Shown here: piece by piece, positions 53,123 to 63,708 of the stretch
Position numbering within the stretch: position 1 is the stretch's first letter
How the letters are laid out: each line of letters opens with the position of its first letter
Source: Salinicoccus sp. RF5
GTDB lineage: Bacteria > Bacillota > Bacilli > Staphylococcales > Salinicoccaceae
Reading direction: 5' to 3'
Assembly (NCBI RefSeq): GCF_020786625.1
Contig: NZ_JAJGRC010000002.1
Location: forward strand, 372,001-436,000
Length of the DNA: 64,000 nt
The notes under the pieces: generated by a model
Databases searched by the model: none
Told to the model about the DNA's origin: nothing
What the model saw: the letters and a program-made list of their open reading frames with translations, nothing else
Translations under genes and position numbers: made by a program

Positions 53123-53980
53123 ATGCCTTTAGTATCAATGACAGAAATGCTCAACAAAGCAAGAAAAGAAGGATATGCGGTCGGCCAATACAATGTGAAC
53201 AACATGGAATTCGCCCAAGCGATCCTCATGGCATCAGAAGAAGAGAATGCACCAGTCATCCTGGGTGTTTCAGAAGGTGCTGCGAAGTACATGAGCGGCA
53301 TGAAGACTGTGGTCAAAATGATTGAAGGGCTCATGTCCGATATGAACATCACAGTACCTGTGGCAATCCATCTGGACCACGGTTCAAGCTATGAAAAGTG
53401 CATAGAGGCTATCGGGGCAGGATTCACTTCGGTCATGATCGATGCTTCCCATGGGCCTTTCGAGGACAACATCGCAACGACGAGAAGAGTGGTCGAGTAT
53501 GCACATGAGAGGGGCGTTTCTGTTGAAGCGGAGCTCGGTGTGGTCGGAGGACAGGAAGATGATGTCATCGCAGATGGCGTCATCTATGCCGATCCGGAAG
53601 AATGCCGCGAACTGGTGGAGCGGACAGGCATCGACTGCCTTGCGCCGGCACTTGGTTCCGTACACGGTCCCTATAAGGGCGAGCCGAATCTCGGCTTCAA
53701 GGAAATGGAGGAGATCGGCAACCAGTCGGATATTCCGTTGGTACTCCATGGCGGTACGGGCATTCCGACGAAGGATATCCAGAAGGCGATTTCCCTTGGT
53801 ACAGCCAAAATTAATGTAAATACTGAAAATCAGATTGCATCTGCGAAACGTGTGAGGGAAGTGCTTGCAAATGATGCAGATGTTTATGATCCACGAAAAT
53901 ACCTCGGTCCTGCGAGGGAAGCGATCAAAGAAACAGTTCAGGGTAAAATCAAGGAATTTGGCACCTCCAACAGAGCCTAG
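53123..53980 (+). CDS. fba: Class II fructose-bisphosphate aldolase
   Basis: 285 residues from the ATG at 53123 behind AGGAGG. Zinc-dependent cleavage of fructose 1,6-bisphosphate in glycolysis. Motifs: Y-N-V-N-N-M-E, catalytic Asp85 and zinc His86 in [25 protein letters not shown] and L-H-G-G-T-G-I. The upstream in-frame extension covers the promoter leader and is rejected. Own promoter and terminator, as expected of a highly expressed gene. Confidence 0.97.
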   Translation: MPLVSMTEMLNKARKEGYAVGQYNVNNMEFAQAILMASEEENAPVILGVSEGAAKYMSGMKTVVKMIEGLMSDMNITVPVAIHLDHGSSYEKCIEAIGAGFTSVMIDASHGPFEDNIATTRRVVEYAHERGVSVEAELGVVGGQEDDVIADGVIYADPEECRELVERTGIDCLAPALGSVHGPYKGEPNLGFKEMEEIGNQSDIPLVLHGGTGIPTKDIQKAISLGTAKINVNTENQIASAKRVREVLANDADVYDPRKYLGPAREAIKETVQGKIKEFGTSNRA

Positions 53981-53986
53981 CATGAT

Positions 53987-54016
53987 GAAGCCATCCCGGC
54001 CGGGGTGGCTTTTGTT
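53987..54016 (+). terminator. fba terminator
   Basis: Stem AAGCCATCCCGG/CCGGGGTGGCTT followed by TTGTTT. Confidence 0.82.
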
Positions 54017-54063
54017 TGATTTATCCATAAAAAATGTATAAAGTTTGATAATATATATTACCA

Positions 54064-54093
54064 TTGCCGATTATACGGTGATTACCCTATAAT
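54064..54093 (+). promoter_or_regulatory. fsa-murA promoter
   Basis: TTGCCG (54064-54069), 18 bases, TATAAT (54088-54093), 35 bases before the start codon; the same layout as the fba promoter. Confidence 0.65.
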
Positions 54094-54127
54094 GAAACAA
54101 TAACCTAGACGGAGGTGCGATCGATTC

Positions 54128-54778
54128 ATGAAATATTTTATTGATACAGCTAACATGGAAGAAATAAAGGAAATAAATGAGTGGGGTGTGCTTGCGGGTG
54201 TAACCACGAACCCTTCTCTTGTCGCAAAGGAAAAAGGCATTTCATTCCATGACCGGCTTGTGGAAATATGCGAACTTGTAGGCGGTCCGGTCAGCGGGGA
54301 AGTCATTTCCCTTGAAGCGGATGGGATGATTGAAGAAGGTAGGGAACTGGCCAAGCTCCACGAACATATCATCGTCAAGATTCCAATGACGGAAGAGGGC
54401 ATGAAGGCTGTTAAAGTATTATCCGGTGAAGGCATCAAGACAAATGTCACCCTGGTGTTCAATACTGTCCAGGCCCTTACCGCTGCACGGGCTGGGGCAA
54501 CCTATGTGTCCCCGTTCATCGGAAGGCTGGATGATATCGGACTTACAGGCCTCGACCTTATCGCCGACATCAAGCATATCTTCACTGTGCATGGCATCGG
54601 TACGGAAATCATAGCCGCCTCCATCAGGAATGAGTCCCATGTCCATGGGTCGGCGGTGGCAGGTGCGGACATTGCGACGATTCCGTACAAAGTTCTGAAG
54701 AAATTGACACAGCATCCTTTGACGGATAAAGGCATCGACAAGTTCCTTGAAGATTGGAACAGTATAAAGGACCAATAG
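54128..54778 (+). CDS. fsa: Fructose-6-phosphate aldolase/small transaldolase
   Basis: 216 residues, the short transaldolase class (TalC/FSA). Schiff-base Lys84 in I-I-V-K-I-P-M-T; also [14 protein letters not shown] and N-V-T-L-V-F. Moves dihydroxyacetone units in the pentose phosphate pathway (transaldolase), or splits fructose 6-phosphate; these activities are not separable by eye. ATG after GGAGGTGCGATC. Co-transcribed with murA, 27 bases downstream. Confidence 0.92.
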   Translation: MKYFIDTANMEEIKEINEWGVLAGVTTNPSLVAKEKGISFHDRLVEICELVGGPVSGEVISLEADGMIEEGRELAKLHEHIIVKIPMTEEGMKAVKVLSGEGIKTNVTLVFNTVQALTAARAGATYVSPFIGRLDDIGLTGLDLIADIKHIFTVHGIGTEIIAASIRNESHVHGSAVAGADIATIPYKVLKKLTQHPLTDKGIDKFLEDWNSIKDQ

Positions 54779-54805
54779 GCGGTCCGCCATATAAGGAGAA
54801 GAATT

Positions 54806-56074
54806 ATGGGTAAAGAAGTAATTAAAGTCCGGGGCGGCAGAACGCTGTCTGGTGAAGTTGAAATCAGCGGGGCTAAAAATAGTGCAGTGGCACTCATACC
54901 TGCATCATTGATGGCTTCAGAAGGGAAAGTCGTATTGGAAGGCCTTCCGGAGATTTCCGATGTCAAAACATTGATGAGCCTTCTGAATGACTTGAATATA
55001 GAAACTGAACTCGACGGCACGACGCTTGAAATCAATGCGGAAGATGCAGAGAACATGCCGCTTCCGAACACGAAAGTACAGTCGCTCCGTGCATCCTACT
55101 ATATGATGGGCGCCATGCTGGCACGCTTCAAGAAATGTGTCATCGGCCTGCCGGGTGGGTGCCCACTCGGCCCCCGTCCAATAGATCAGCATATCAAAGG
55201 GTTCGAATCCCTGGGTGCGAAGGTGACCAATGAACATGGGGCGATGTACCTGGTGGCGGATAAGCTGAAAGGTGCCAAGATCTTCTTTGATGTCGTTTCC
55301 GTAGGTGCAACCATCAACCTCATGATTGCAGCAAGCTGCGCCGAAGGGAAGACCATACTCGAGAATGTGGCCAAGGAGCCTGAAGTGGTGGATGTCGCCT
55401 CCCTGCTGAACAATATGGGCGCAGATATCCGTGGTGCCGGTACAGATACCATTAAGATCAATGGTGTCGAAAAGCTGCATGGCACTACACACAACATCAT
55501 CCCCGACCGCATTGAAGCGGGCACCTACATGATTACCGGAGCGGCTGTGGGCGATAAATTCACGGTCCGCAACATCATTCCGACCCATATGGAATCGCTC
55601 ACTGCAAAACTTGAGGAACTGGGTGTGAAGGTTGAAATCGGAGATGATTTTGCTACGATCACAAAGCCTGATGTATACAAGCCGATTTCCGTGAAGACCC
55701 AGGTTTATCCCGGGTTCGCTACAGACCTGCAGCAGCCGCTGACGCCTTTACTGTTCATGGCTGACGGTGTGAGCAAGATCACTGAAACCATCTACCCAGC
55801 CCGCTTCAGGCATGTGGATGAACTGGTGAGGATGGATGCGAAAATAGAGCAGACCAGTGGCTCGGCACTCATCTTTCCATCCCAGCTTAAAGGTACGCAT
55901 GTCTATGCAAGTGACCTGAGGGCGGGTGCCTGCCTGCTGATCTCCGGCTTGACGGCAGAAGGTGTAACGACCATCCACAATGTCAACCATATCGACCGTG
56001 GATATACGGATATCGTCAAGAAACTCGATGACCTGGGCGCAGAAATCTGGCGTGAGGAAGTCGAAGAAGACTGA
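54806..56074 (+). CDS. murA: UDP-N-acetylglucosamine 1-carboxyvinyltransferase
   Basis: 422 residues. First committed step of peptidoglycan synthesis: adds enolpyruvate from PEP to UDP-GlcNAc. Substrate-binding S-G-A-K-N-S (21-26), catalytic and fosfomycin-target Cys119 in [11 protein letters not shown], and P-G-F-A-T-D-L-Q in the C-terminal half. The position after fba/fsa is that of the second Gram-positive paralogue (MurA2/MurAB/MurZ); a second copy would be elsewhere. AAGGAGAAG before the ATG. Confidence 0.95.
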   Translation: MGKEVIKVRGGRTLSGEVEISGAKNSAVALIPASLMASEGKVVLEGLPEISDVKTLMSLLNDLNIETELDGTTLEINAEDAENMPLPNTKVQSLRASYYMMGAMLARFKKCVIGLPGGCPLGPRPIDQHIKGFESLGAKVTNEHGAMYLVADKLKGAKIFFDVVSVGATINLMIAASCAEGKTILENVAKEPEVVDVASLLNNMGADIRGAGTDTIKINGVEKLHGTTHNIIPDRIEAGTYMITGAAVGDKFTVRNIIPTHMESLTAKLEELGVKVEIGDDFATITKPDVYKPISVKTQVYPGFATDLQQPLTPLLFMADGVSKITETIYPARFRHVDELVRMDAKIEQTSGSALIFPSQLKGTHVYASDLRAGACLLISGLTAEGVTTIHNVNHIDRGYTDIVKKLDDLGAEIWREEVEED

Positions 56075-56081
56075 TGCATAG

Positions 56082-56120
56082 AGCAAACTCGGACTGCCCG
56101 GCAGTCCGAGTTTGCTGTTT
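56082..56120 (+). terminator. murA terminator
   Basis: Sixteen-base perfect stem AGCAAACTCGGACTGC/GCAGTCCGAGTTTGCT, then GTTTT. Confidence 0.9.
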
Positions 56121-56259
56121 TAATGCGGTGTATGCGTCCTGGATCGTCATCTTTCCTTTTATAAAACAATGGTGTAGAATATGGAATGGCTAAAATCCTC
56201 CTCTCCAATCATCCCCTCCTGAAAGAGCAGAACCCAATACATGAAAGTGAAGTGAATAT

Positions 56260-57576
56260 ATGGCTGAAAGAGAATCCACAGGGTTGAAGTATGAATCCTT
56301 CGATGCACTATATAAGAAGAACAATACCAAGGAACTGACTGTGCGTGCGAAAGAGTTGGGGCTCTCCAACTACAGCCGCCTGAATAAGAAGGAGCTTGTC
56401 CTTGCCATAATGGAAGCCGAGATGGAAAAGGACGGCAACTACTACATGGAAGGGGTCCTCGATGATATACAGCCGGATGGCTATGGATTCCTCCGGACCG
56501 TCAACTTCTCGAAGGGGGAGAAGGATATATACATTTCCGCTTCCCAGATAAGAAGATTTGAACTGAAGAAGGGGGACAAGGTCACTGGAAAGGTCCGGCG
56601 CCCCAAAGAGAATGAGAAGTACTACGGCCTGCTGCAAGTGGACTTCATCAATGACCACAATGCCGAACATATCAGGAAGAGGCCCCACTTCCAGGCGTTG
56701 ACCCCCCTCTATCCCGAGGAGCGCATCAGGCTGGAAAACAAGCCGACCGACCTCTCTACACGCATCATGGACCTCGTCACCCCGATAGGCTTCGGTCAGC
56801 GGGGCATGATCGTTGCGCCGCCAAAAGCGGGCAAGACATCCCTGCTTAAGGAGATTGCAAATGCGATCACCAAGAACCATCCGGATACAAAGCTCTTCAT
56901 CCTTCTGATCGGGGAACGCCCCGAAGAGGTGACTGACCTGGAGCGTTCCGTGGAGGATGCGGAAGTCGTGCATTCGACTTTCGACGAACCGCCGGAGCAC
57001 CACGTCAAGGTCGCTGAACTGCTGCTCGAGCGGACGAAGCGTCTCGTCGAGATGGGGGAAGATGTCATCGTACTCATGGATTCGATCACCAGACTGGCCC
57101 GTGCCTACAACCTTGTCATCCCACCGAGCGGGCGGACGCTTTCAGGCGGACTGGACCCGGCAAGCCTGCACAGGCCGAAGCACTTCTTCGGCGCCGCCAG
57201 GAATATAGAGGCGGGCGGCAGCCTGACCATCCTTTCCACGGCGCTGGTTGAAACGGGCAGCCGCATGGATGACGTCATCTATGAGGAATTCAAGGGTACC
57301 GGGAATATGGAACTGCATCTCGATCGCAGCTTAAGTGAACGGAGAATCTATCCGGCAATTGACATCAGGCGGTCGAGCACAAGAAAAGAGGAGCTCCTTC
57401 TCGATAAGGCGGAACTGGATGTGCTGTGGCAGCTCCGGAATCTCTTCACCGATGCACCCGACTTTACGGAACGCTTCCTGAAGATACTCAAACAGACCCG
57501 TACCAATGAGGAGTTCTTTGATGTATTGAGGCAGAGGATGCTTTCTTCCCAATCCACGGGCCGGCCTGTGATCTGA
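56260..57576 (+). CDS. rho: Transcription termination factor Rho
   Basis: 438 residues. Rho-N helical domain (about 10-55), cold-shock-type RNA-binding domain (about 60-130: D-G-Y-G-F-L-R, D-I-Y-I-S-A-S-Q-I-R-R-F), then the hexameric ATPase: P-loop A-P-P-K-A-G-K-T (186-193), Walker B V-I-V-L-M-D-S-I-T-R, Q-loop/R-loop region G-A-A-R-N-I-E-A-G-G-S-L. The 185-base leader upstream has no clear strong promoter and may carry autoregulation. ATG after GAAAGTGAAGTG. Confidence 0.96.
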   Translation: MAERESTGLKYESFDALYKKNNTKELTVRAKELGLSNYSRLNKKELVLAIMEAEMEKDGNYYMEGVLDDIQPDGYGFLRTVNFSKGEKDIYISASQIRRFELKKGDKVTGKVRRPKENEKYYGLLQVDFINDHNAEHIRKRPHFQALTPLYPEERIRLENKPTDLSTRIMDLVTPIGFGQRGMIVAPPKAGKTSLLKEIANAITKNHPDTKLFILLIGERPEEVTDLERSVEDAEVVHSTFDEPPEHHVKVAELLLERTKRLVEMGEDVIVLMDSITRLARAYNLVIPPSGRTLSGGLDPASLHRPKHFFGAARNIEAGGSLTILSTALVETGSRMDDVIYEEFKGTGNMELHLDRSLSERRIYPAIDIRRSSTRKEELLLDKAELDVLWQLRNLFTDAPDFTERFLKILKQTRTNEEFFDVLRQRMLSSQSTGRPVI

Positions 57577-57590
57577 TTGGTCTTAACCCC

Positions 57591-57619
57591 TTGATTTCTT
57601 TGGGTAAACCTTGTATAAT
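57591..57619 (+). promoter_or_regulatory. rpmE promoter
   Basis: TTGATT (57591-57596), 17 bases, TATAAT (57614-57619), just after the rho stop codon. Confidence 0.75.
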
Positions 57620-57691
57620 ATGTAAGTATTGAAGTGGGATACCACTAATAAACTCTGTTCCAGATGGTTCAGGGCAAAGGAGCTGGAAATT

Positions 57692-57907
57692 ATGAAACAA
57701 GCAATTCATCCGGAATACAACAAAGTAAACGTTGTGTGCTCATGCGGCAACGAATTTGAAACTGGTTCAGTAAACAGTGAAGACATCAAAGTGGAAGTAT
57801 GTTCTGAATGCCACCCATTCTACACTGGACGCCAGAAATTCGCTTCTGCAGATGGCCGTGTTGAAAAATTCAACAAAAAATTCGGTTTCAAAAGCGCAAA
57901 CGAATAA
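57692..57907 (+). CDS. rpmE: 50S ribosomal protein L31, zinc-binding type
   Basis: 71 residues from the ATG at 57692. The four zinc-ligand cysteines are present: Cys16 and Cys18 (V-C-S-C), Cys37 and Cys40 (V-C-S-E-C), so this is the C+ (type A) form, while staphylococci usually encode the cysteine-free type B at this spot. Ends [10 protein letters not shown] ... K-K-F-G-F. Own promoter and terminator; the leader of about 65 bases may fold for autoregulation, though I cannot show this. Confidence 0.95.
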   Translation: MKQAIHPEYNKVNVVCSCGNEFETGSVNSEDIKVEVCSECHPFYTGRQKFASADGRVEKFNKKFGFKSANE

Positions 57908-57916
57908 GACTATACA

Positions 57917-57951
57917 ACTGTACTGGAGTTACATTCCAGTACAGTTTTTTT
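57917..57951 (+). terminator. rpmE terminator
   Basis: Eleven-base stem ACTGTACTGGA/TCCAGTACAGT with seven T. Confidence 0.92.
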
Positions 57952-58006
57952 GTGTCCAAATATGTTATAATTGACGAGATTAAAGAGACGAAAAGGTGAA
58001 AATTAC

Positions 58007-59086
58007 ATGTTTGATCAACTCGAAATAATTGAAAACAGATATGAACAACTCAATGAAATGCTGAGCGACCCCGACGTTGTCAGTGATTCAGACAAGCTCA
58101 GGGAATACTCGAAGGAGCAGAGCGATCTCCAGAAAACCGTGGAAGTCTACAGGGAATATAAGCAGAAGAAGGAAACGATCGAAGAGTCCCGCATGATGAT
58201 GAATGAAACGGATGACAAGGAAATGCTCGAGATGCTCAAAGAGGAGATTTCCGAATCTGAAAAGGCGATTCCAGGAATCGAAAGCCAGTTGAAGCTTCTC
58301 CTCATTCCAAAAGATCCAAATGACGACAAGAACGTCATAATGGAAATACGCGGGGCAGCAGGTGGCGATGAAGCCCAGATTTTTGCAGGAAACCTGTTCC
58401 GCATGTACTCGCGCTATGCCGAAGAGAACGGGTGGAAGACGGAAATCGTTGAAGCGAATGCCAATGATCATGGAGGATACAAGGAAATCAGTTTCCTGAT
58501 ACAGGGGAATGGCGCCTACTCCAAGCTCAAATTTGAAAATGGGGCGCATCGTGTACAGCGTGTGCCGGAAACGGAATCCGGCGGCAGGATCCATACATCC
58601 ACCGCTACAGTCGCAGTACTGCCGGAAGTGGAGGATGTGGAGGTGGAGATCCGCAACGAAGACCTCAAGATAGACACCTACCGTTCAAGCGGTGCCGGCG
58701 GACAGCACGTCAATACGACGGATTCTGCAGTGCGCATCACCCACCTGCCGACAGGCACGGTGGTCACTTCCCAGGACGAGAAGTCACAGATCAAGAACCG
58801 AGAGCGGGCCATGAAGGTGCTGAAAGCGCGTGTCTACGACATGATGCTGCAGGAGGCCGAGGCTGAATATGCAGAGAAGCGGAAGAGTGCTGTCGGGACA
58901 GGGGACCGTTCCGAGAGGATCCGGACATACAACTATCCGCAGAACCGTGTGACAGATCACAGAATCGGCCTGACCATCCAGAAGCTCGATCAGATCATAG
59001 AAGGGAAACTGGATGAAATCATCGATGCCCTGACGATCGAAGAACAGACGAGCAAGCTGGAAGAATTGAATAATGCATCCCTATAG
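58007..59086 (+). CDS. prfA: Peptide chain release factor 1
   Basis: 359 residues from the ATG at 58007 behind AAGGTG. Reads UAA and UAG stop codons. G-G-Q motif at 231-233 ([11 protein letters not shown]), the glutamine of which is methylated by PrmC; codon-recognition P-x-T-type region P-E-T-E (187-190) matches the RF1 pattern. First gene of a long operon through upp; overlaps prmC by 14 bases. Confidence 0.96.
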   Translation: MFDQLEIIENRYEQLNEMLSDPDVVSDSDKLREYSKEQSDLQKTVEVYREYKQKKETIEESRMMMNETDDKEMLEMLKEEISESEKAIPGIESQLKLLLIPKDPNDDKNVIMEIRGAAGGDEAQIFAGNLFRMYSRYAEENGWKTEIVEANANDHGGYKEISFLIQGNGAYSKLKFENGAHRVQRVPETESGGRIHTSTATVAVLPEVEDVEVEIRNEDLKIDTYRSSGAGGQHVNTTDSAVRITHLPTGTVVTSQDEKSQIKNRERAMKVLKARVYDMMLQEAEAEYAEKRKSAVGTGDRSERIRTYNYPQNRVTDHRIGLTIQKLDQIIEGKLDEIIDALTIEEQTSKLEELNNASL

Positions 59087-59924
59087 CTACAGGGAGATGA
59101 TCAAAGAGGCGAAAGCCTCTTTGAGCGTATCCGGAGGAGAAACACGGCCGGCGATGCTCCTGCTTGAAGACCTCTTCGGCATGGGGACGGTGGATTTCCT
59201 CATGGATGGCGACCGTGAGGTGCCTCCATCCGACTATGAGCGGTATAGTGAGGCGCTGGGACGCATCATAGATGGGGAACCATACCAGTATGTCGTAGGT
59301 TCAGCTTGGTTCTATGGCGAAAAGTTCAAAGTGTCGAAAGAAACGCTGATACCCCGTAATGAGACGGAAGAGCTCGTGGAGCTTGTGTTGGCACTGGAAC
59401 AGGATGACGGCAGGAAAGTTGTGGACATCGGGTGCGGCACCGGAGTCATCGGATTGACGCTGGCGGCTGCATGGCACAGCAATGAAGTGATCCTGACCGA
59501 TATTTCTGCTGCGGCACTTGATGTCACCAGGGAAAATGCGCGCAGCCTGGGGGTCTCCCCCGAAATGATGCAGGGGGACCTGTTTGAGCCATTGACTGAA
59601 GAGGGCGTGAAAGTCGATTGTGTGATTTCAAATCCGCCCTATATTGGCTATAATGAAATGGAAGACATGGGTGACTCTGTCGTAAACCATGAACCTGCAC
59701 TGGCACTGTTTGCTGAAGACGAAGGCCTTGGTCTTTATAAAAGAATGGTGGACCGGCTGGTGGATGTACTGCGTCCTGGAGGCTCCGTCTATTTTGAAAT
59801 CGGCTGGAGACAGGCAACGGCCCTCTCCAACTATGTCACGGCACGCTGGCCGAAAGTGGAGCCGCAGGTGAAGAAGGATATGAATGGGAACGACAGAATA
59901 CTCTATTTCAGATGGGAGGTCTAG
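59073..59924 (+). CDS. prmC: Release factor glutamine methyltransferase
   Basis: 283 residues. Methylates the GGQ glutamine of release factors with S-adenosylmethionine. N-terminal helical substrate-binding domain (1-75); SAM motif [11 protein letters not shown] (117-127); catalytic N-P-P-Y (187-190). Overlaps its substrate's gene prfA, the usual bacterial arrangement. Confidence 0.95.
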   Translation: MHPYSYREMIKEAKASLSVSGGETRPAMLLLEDLFGMGTVDFLMDGDREVPPSDYERYSEALGRIIDGEPYQYVVGSAWFYGEKFKVSKETLIPRNETEELVELVLALEQDDGRKVVDIGCGTGVIGLTLAAAWHSNEVILTDISAAALDVTRENARSLGVSPEMMQGDLFEPLTEEGVKVDCVISNPPYIGYNEMEDMGDSVVNHEPALALFAEDEGLGLYKRMVDRLVDVLRPGGSVYFEIGWRQATALSNYVTARWPKVEPQVKKDMNGNDRILYFRWEV

Positions 59925-59925
59925 C

Positions 59926-60972
59926 ATGGATACAAAAATCTGGGAAATCAGGACGGAACAGCTGAAGGATCGGACTACCGAAGAAAAGATGAAAGAAATC
60001 AGGACGGCGCTGGAATATGGAGAAGTGGTCGGCATACCGACCGAAACCGTCTACGGTCTGGCAGGTGATGCAAGGAATCCGGAGGCGATACATAAAATAT
60101 TCGCAGCGAAAAATCGGCCGGGTGACAATCCGCTCATTGTACATATATACAGCATGGATCAGCTTGAAGACTTCACTGAGCCGTTGGACATGAAGGTGCG
60201 CACCTTGATGAAGCATTTCTGGCCCGGTCCGATTTCGTTCATCCTGCCGCTGAAGGGGAACATGCTCGCCAGCAATACTGTAGCGGAACTTGATTCGGTT
60301 GCGGTCAGGATGCCGAGCCACCCCGTAGGGCATGCCATACTTGAAAAAGTCGGCTTCCCCCTTGCCGCCCCCAGTGCGAACCTGAGCGGCAAACCTTCAC
60401 CTACACACTACAGTCATGTCATCGACGATCTGAATGGCAAGGTGTATGGCGTTGTTGCAAGCGATCCTGCCACCTACGGACTGGAGAGCACGGTGCTTGA
60501 CTGCACCCAATTCCCCTACCGCATCGCAAGACCCGGAAGCATCACCAAAGGGGCACTGGAAAACGTCCTGAAAGAGACCGTCAGCAAACATGAGGGAGTG
60601 GCAGAAAAGCCGATCGCCCCAGGGATGAAGTATAAACATTATGCGCCGCGCCAACCCATGGCCGTCATCGAAGGCGGCCTCAGGAGCAATACGCATCTGA
60701 GGGTCGAGGAGGGACAGAAGATCGGGGTCATCGCTCCGGAAGCCGTCCGGGGCCATGTGCCGGAACACGCATACTTCATCAGCCTGTGCTCAGGTGAGGA
60801 TGATTACCGGGAAGCGGGGCGCAATCTATATGCCGCCCTGAGGAAGATGGATAAATCGGATGTCGATCTGATCTATATCCATGGCTTCCCCAAGAGTGAA
60901 GCGACTGAAGCAGTGATGAACCGGATCTATAAGGCCACTGGAAATGAGATAATAAGGGAAGATCCGAAATGA
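59926..60972 (+). CDS. L-threonylcarbamoyladenylate synthase (Sua5/TsaC, YwlC)
   Basis: 348 residues from the ATG at 59926, behind GGGAGGTC and one base after prmC. Makes threonylcarbamoyl-AMP from threonine, bicarbonate and ATP for the t6A37 modification of tRNAs. YrdC domain (to about 205) with G-I-P-T-E-T-V-Y-G-L and K-N-R-P-x-D-N-P-L, and S-A-N-x-S-G in A-P-S-A-N-L-S-G-K-P-S; then the Sua5 C-terminal domain. The overall length marks the Sua5 form. Confidence 0.95.
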   Translation: MDTKIWEIRTEQLKDRTTEEKMKEIRTALEYGEVVGIPTETVYGLAGDARNPEAIHKIFAAKNRPGDNPLIVHIYSMDQLEDFTEPLDMKVRTLMKHFWPGPISFILPLKGNMLASNTVAELDSVAVRMPSHPVGHAILEKVGFPLAAPSANLSGKPSPTHYSHVIDDLNGKVYGVVASDPATYGLESTVLDCTQFPYRIARPGSITKGALENVLKETVSKHEGVAEKPIAPGMKYKHYAPRQPMAVIEGGLRSNTHLRVEEGQKIGVIAPEAVRGHVPEHAYFISLCSGEDDYREAGRNLYAALRKMDKSDVDLIYIHGFPKSEATEAVMNRIYKATGNEIIREDPK

Positions 60973-61382
60973 AGATCATTTTTGTGTGTACAGGCAATAC
61001 CTGTCGCAGTCCTTTGGCTGAAAGCTATGCCAAAACGCAGTTCCGTAATGAAGGGACTGCTTTCGAATCGAGGGGTCTTATGGTCTTCGCAGATGGCATC
61101 AGTCCCCTCTCGAAGAGGATAATTGAACGGGAGGGCCTGGAAGAGCCATCATCGCCCCGGCAGCTGATGGGGGAAGATACAGAAGAAGCACTCCTGCTGG
61201 TGATGACCAAAGCCCACAAGAGGGTGGTGAAGGACCAGTTCCCAAGTTCGGATGTGCGTATGATCAGCGAATTTTCCGAAGGCACCGTGGAAGATGTCAT
61301 CGACCCCTACGGGGGGAGTGAAGCGGATTATGAACGTGCTTTCCGCCAATTGAAGCAATTTATTGATAAATTCAGACTGTAA
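60969..61382 (+). CDS. ywlE: Protein-arginine phosphatase, YwlE-type
   Basis: 137 residues. Low-molecular-weight phosphatase fold: nucleophile Cys7 in C-T-G-N-T-C-R-S and general acid Asp112 in D-P-Y-G. Thr11 (where tyrosine phosphatases have Ile) is the residue known in B. subtilis YwlE to select phosphoarginine, so it likely reverses McsB arginine phosphorylation that tags proteins for ClpC. ATGA overlap with the preceding gene. Confidence 0.92.
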   Translation: MKIIFVCTGNTCRSPLAESYAKTQFRNEGTAFESRGLMVFADGISPLSKRIIEREGLEEPSSPRQLMGEDTEEALLLVMTKAHKRVVKDQFPSSDVRMISEFSEGTVEDVIDPYGGSEADYERAFRQLKQFIDKFRL

Positions 61383-61443
61383 TTTGCCCATGACAACTTT
61401 TTTATGGAGACATTTGATATATAATGAAGGTGAGGTGAAGAAT

Positions 61444-61872
61444 ATGAAAGTGATTATCGCTTCCGACCATGGAGGGTTCAACCTGAAAAACTCCATTGTC
61501 CAAAAATTGCAGGACACAGGGGTGGATATTACGGATTTCGGTCCGGACTCCAACGACTCCGTAGACTATCCGGATTTTGCCCGCCCTGTAGCGGAGAAGG
61601 TTGCTTCCGGAGAATATGACCGGGGCATCCTGATCTGCGGTACCGGCATTGGAATGAGCATTACGGCAAACAAGGTCCGGAATATCCGGTGTGCCCTCGT
61701 GCATGATACTTTTTCCGCTAAAGCCACACGCGCGCATAACGACTCCAATATGCTGGCCATGGGAGAACGGGTCATCGGCCCGGGACTCGCAGATGATATC
61801 GTGGATATCTGGCTCAACACGGAGTATGAGGGAGGTAGACATGAACGAAGAGTTTGCAAGATTGAAGAATGA
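61444..61872 (+). CDS. rpiB: Ribose-5-phosphate isomerase B
   Basis: 142 residues from the ATG at 61444 (AGGTGAGGTG upstream). Interconverts ribose 5-phosphate and ribulose 5-phosphate. A-S-D-H-G-G-F, catalytic Cys65 in C-G-T-G-I-G-M-S, and R-A-H-N-D-S-N-M-L in the substrate loop. Overlaps the next gene by 32 bases. Confidence 0.93.
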   Translation: MKVIIASDHGGFNLKNSIVQKLQDTGVDITDFGPDSNDSVDYPDFARPVAEKVASGEYDRGILICGTGIGMSITANKVRNIRCALVHDTFSAKATRAHNDSNMLAMGERVIGPGLADDIVDIWLNTEYEGGRHERRVCKIEE

Positions 61873-62386
61873 CCTGGATGTTCTGATCGAGCAGCTGGAA
61901 GCGTCGGATTTCTTCAAGGAGGGGGAGGACCTTCTGATAGGCTGCTCCACTTCGGAAGTCATGGGACACCATATCGGCAAGGAGAGTTCCATGGAAGTCG
62001 CCGAGCTTATATTCGACGCCTTCCATCAGGCGGCAGAGCGCAATCGGCTGAACATCATGTTCCAGGGCTGTGAGCATATCAACCGGGCAGTGACAATGGA
62101 ATATGATGTGGCACGCGCGCACAAGTATCCGCCGGTCAGTGTCGTACCGCACCGGTCTGCCGGGGGCAGTCTGAGCGAATACGCCTATCATCATCTTTCC
62201 CGGCCGGTGGTGGTTGAACATGCTGCTGCAGACCGGGGAGTGGATATCGGACAGACCCTGATCGGTATGCACCTTCATCATGTGGCAGTGCCATTCAGGG
62301 TGGAGCAGAAGACAGTCGGCAAAGCGAATGTCACTCTTGCATATTCCAGACCAAAACTCATTGGAGGTCCTCGCGCAAATTATTAA
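61841..62386 (+). CDS. UPF0340 family protein (YwlG-like)
   Basis: 181 residues from the ATG at 61841, with GGGAGGTAG upstream, inside the end of rpiB. Conserved in Firmicutes between rpiB and glyA; no proven function. Visible features: G-C-S-T-S-E-V-x-G-H-x-I-G near residue 32, [26 protein letters not shown]-x-T-L-I-G-M-H. Close link to glyA suggests a role in one-carbon or sugar phosphate metabolism, but this is guesswork. Confidence 0.9.
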   Translation: MNEEFARLKNDLDVLIEQLEASDFFKEGEDLLIGCSTSEVMGHHIGKESSMEVAELIFDAFHQAAERNRLNIMFQGCEHINRAVTMEYDVARAHKYPPVSVVPHRSAGGSLSEYAYHHLSRPVVVEHAAADRGVDIGQTLIGMHLHHVAVPFRVEQKTVGKANVTLAYSRPKLIGGPRANY

Positions 62387-62409
62387 ACAAACATTTAAGG
62401 AGAGAAGAC

Positions 62410-63645
62410 ATGTCATTTATCGAATCACAAGACCCGAAACTTTTTGAAACAATTGAAGCAGAGCTTGATCGTCAAAACAACAATATTGAACTGATCGCCT
62501 CAGAGAACTTTGTATCGGAAGCGGTCATGGAAGCCCAAGGTTCAATACTCACCAACAAATATGCTGAAGGCTATCCCCACAAACGTTATTATGGCGGTTG
62601 TGAAAATGTAGATGTTGTGGAAGATCTCGCACGGGAACGTGTGAAATCCCTTTTTGGCGCAGAGCATGCCAATGTTCAGCCTCACTCCGGCTCCCAGGCG
62701 AATATGGCCGTCTATTTCTCAGTTCTGAAGCCGGGAGACACTGTTCTCGGCATGAACCTGAACCATGGTGGCCACCTGACGCACGGCAGCCCAGTCAACT
62801 TCAGTGGTAAGCTTTTCAACTTTGTAGATTATGGTGTGAGAAAAGAAGATGAATTGATCGATTATGACGAACTCCTTAAAATTGCCAAGGAGCACAAGCC
62901 GAAAATGATCGTTGCCGGCGGAAGCGCCTATACACAGACGATCGATTTCAAGAAGTTCCGCGAAATTGCAGATGAAATCGATGCTTATCTGATGGTCGAC
63001 ATGGCCCACATTGCAGGACTCGTTGCAGCTGGCCTGCATCCAGACCCGGTCCCGTATGCCGACTTCGTCACGTCTACAACGCACAAGACATTGAGGGGCC
63101 CGCGCGGCGGACTCATCCTGACAAAAGAAGAGCACGCGAAAAAAGTGGACAAGAACATCTTCCCGGGAATCCAGGGCGGACCACTCATGCACATTCTTGC
63201 AGCGAAGGCTGTGGCTTTCGGTGAGGCGCTGAACCCTGAATTCAAGGAATATCAGGAGCAGGTCATCAAAAATGCGAAAACGCTTGCTGGAAGGCTTTCA
63301 GAAAAGGGACTGCGCATCGTTGGCGGCGGCACCGAGAACCATATCGTCCTCGTCGATGTGAAAAGTTTCGGTCTGACAGGCAAACAGGCAGAAGAGGCAC
63401 TGGATGAGATCGGAATCACATGCAACAAGAATACCATTCCTTTCGATGAGGAATCCCCATTTGTAACAAGTGGAATCCGTCTTGGAACTCCGGCGATGAC
63501 CAGCCGTGGCTTCAAAGAGGAAGAAATGCAGGAAGTGGCTGACCTTATCGCGGAAACACTTACGGCTGTCACAGAAGGTACGAAGTATGAAACGCTGAGG
63601 GACAGAGTGAGTGCGCTGACATCCAAATTCCCACTATATAAATAA
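62410..63645 (+). CDS. glyA: Serine hydroxymethyltransferase
   Basis: 411 residues. Pyridoxal-phosphate enzyme converting serine and tetrahydrofolate to glycine and 5,10-methylene-tetrahydrofolate. Schiff-base Lys226 in [29 protein letters not shown] and [20 protein letters not shown] upstream; 23 bases after the YwlG-like gene. Confidence 0.97.
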   Translation: MSFIESQDPKLFETIEAELDRQNNNIELIASENFVSEAVMEAQGSILTNKYAEGYPHKRYYGGCENVDVVEDLARERVKSLFGAEHANVQPHSGSQANMAVYFSVLKPGDTVLGMNLNHGGHLTHGSPVNFSGKLFNFVDYGVRKEDELIDYDELLKIAKEHKPKMIVAGGSAYTQTIDFKKFREIADEIDAYLMVDMAHIAGLVAAGLHPDPVPYADFVTSTTHKTLRGPRGGLILTKEEHAKKVDKNIFPGIQGGPLMHILAAKAVAFGEALNPEFKEYQEQVIKNAKTLAGRLSEKGLRIVGGGTENHIVLVDVKSFGLTGKQAEEALDEIGITCNKNTIPFDEESPFVTSGIRLGTPAMTSRGFKEEEMQEVADLIAETLTAVTEGTKYETLRDRVSALTSKFPLYK

Positions 63646-63653
63646 ATTGACCA

Positions 63654-63682
63654 TGCCGGAGTGGGGTGTCCCCATTCCGGCA
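63654..63682 (+). other. Intergenic hairpin between glyA and upp
   Basis: Thirteen-base stem TGCCGGAGTGGGG/CCCCATTCCGGCA with a three-base loop but no T tract. It could be an mRNA processing or stability element, or a weak terminator, within the operon. Confidence 0.6.
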
Positions 63683-63708
63683 CAATTGAGAGAACTGGAG
63701 GACAAACC

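Noticed and set aside
63654-63682. Hairpin between glyA and upp as a riboswitch
   Set aside because: A single stem without the extra conserved elements of a known riboswitch, and no terminator/antiterminator pair.
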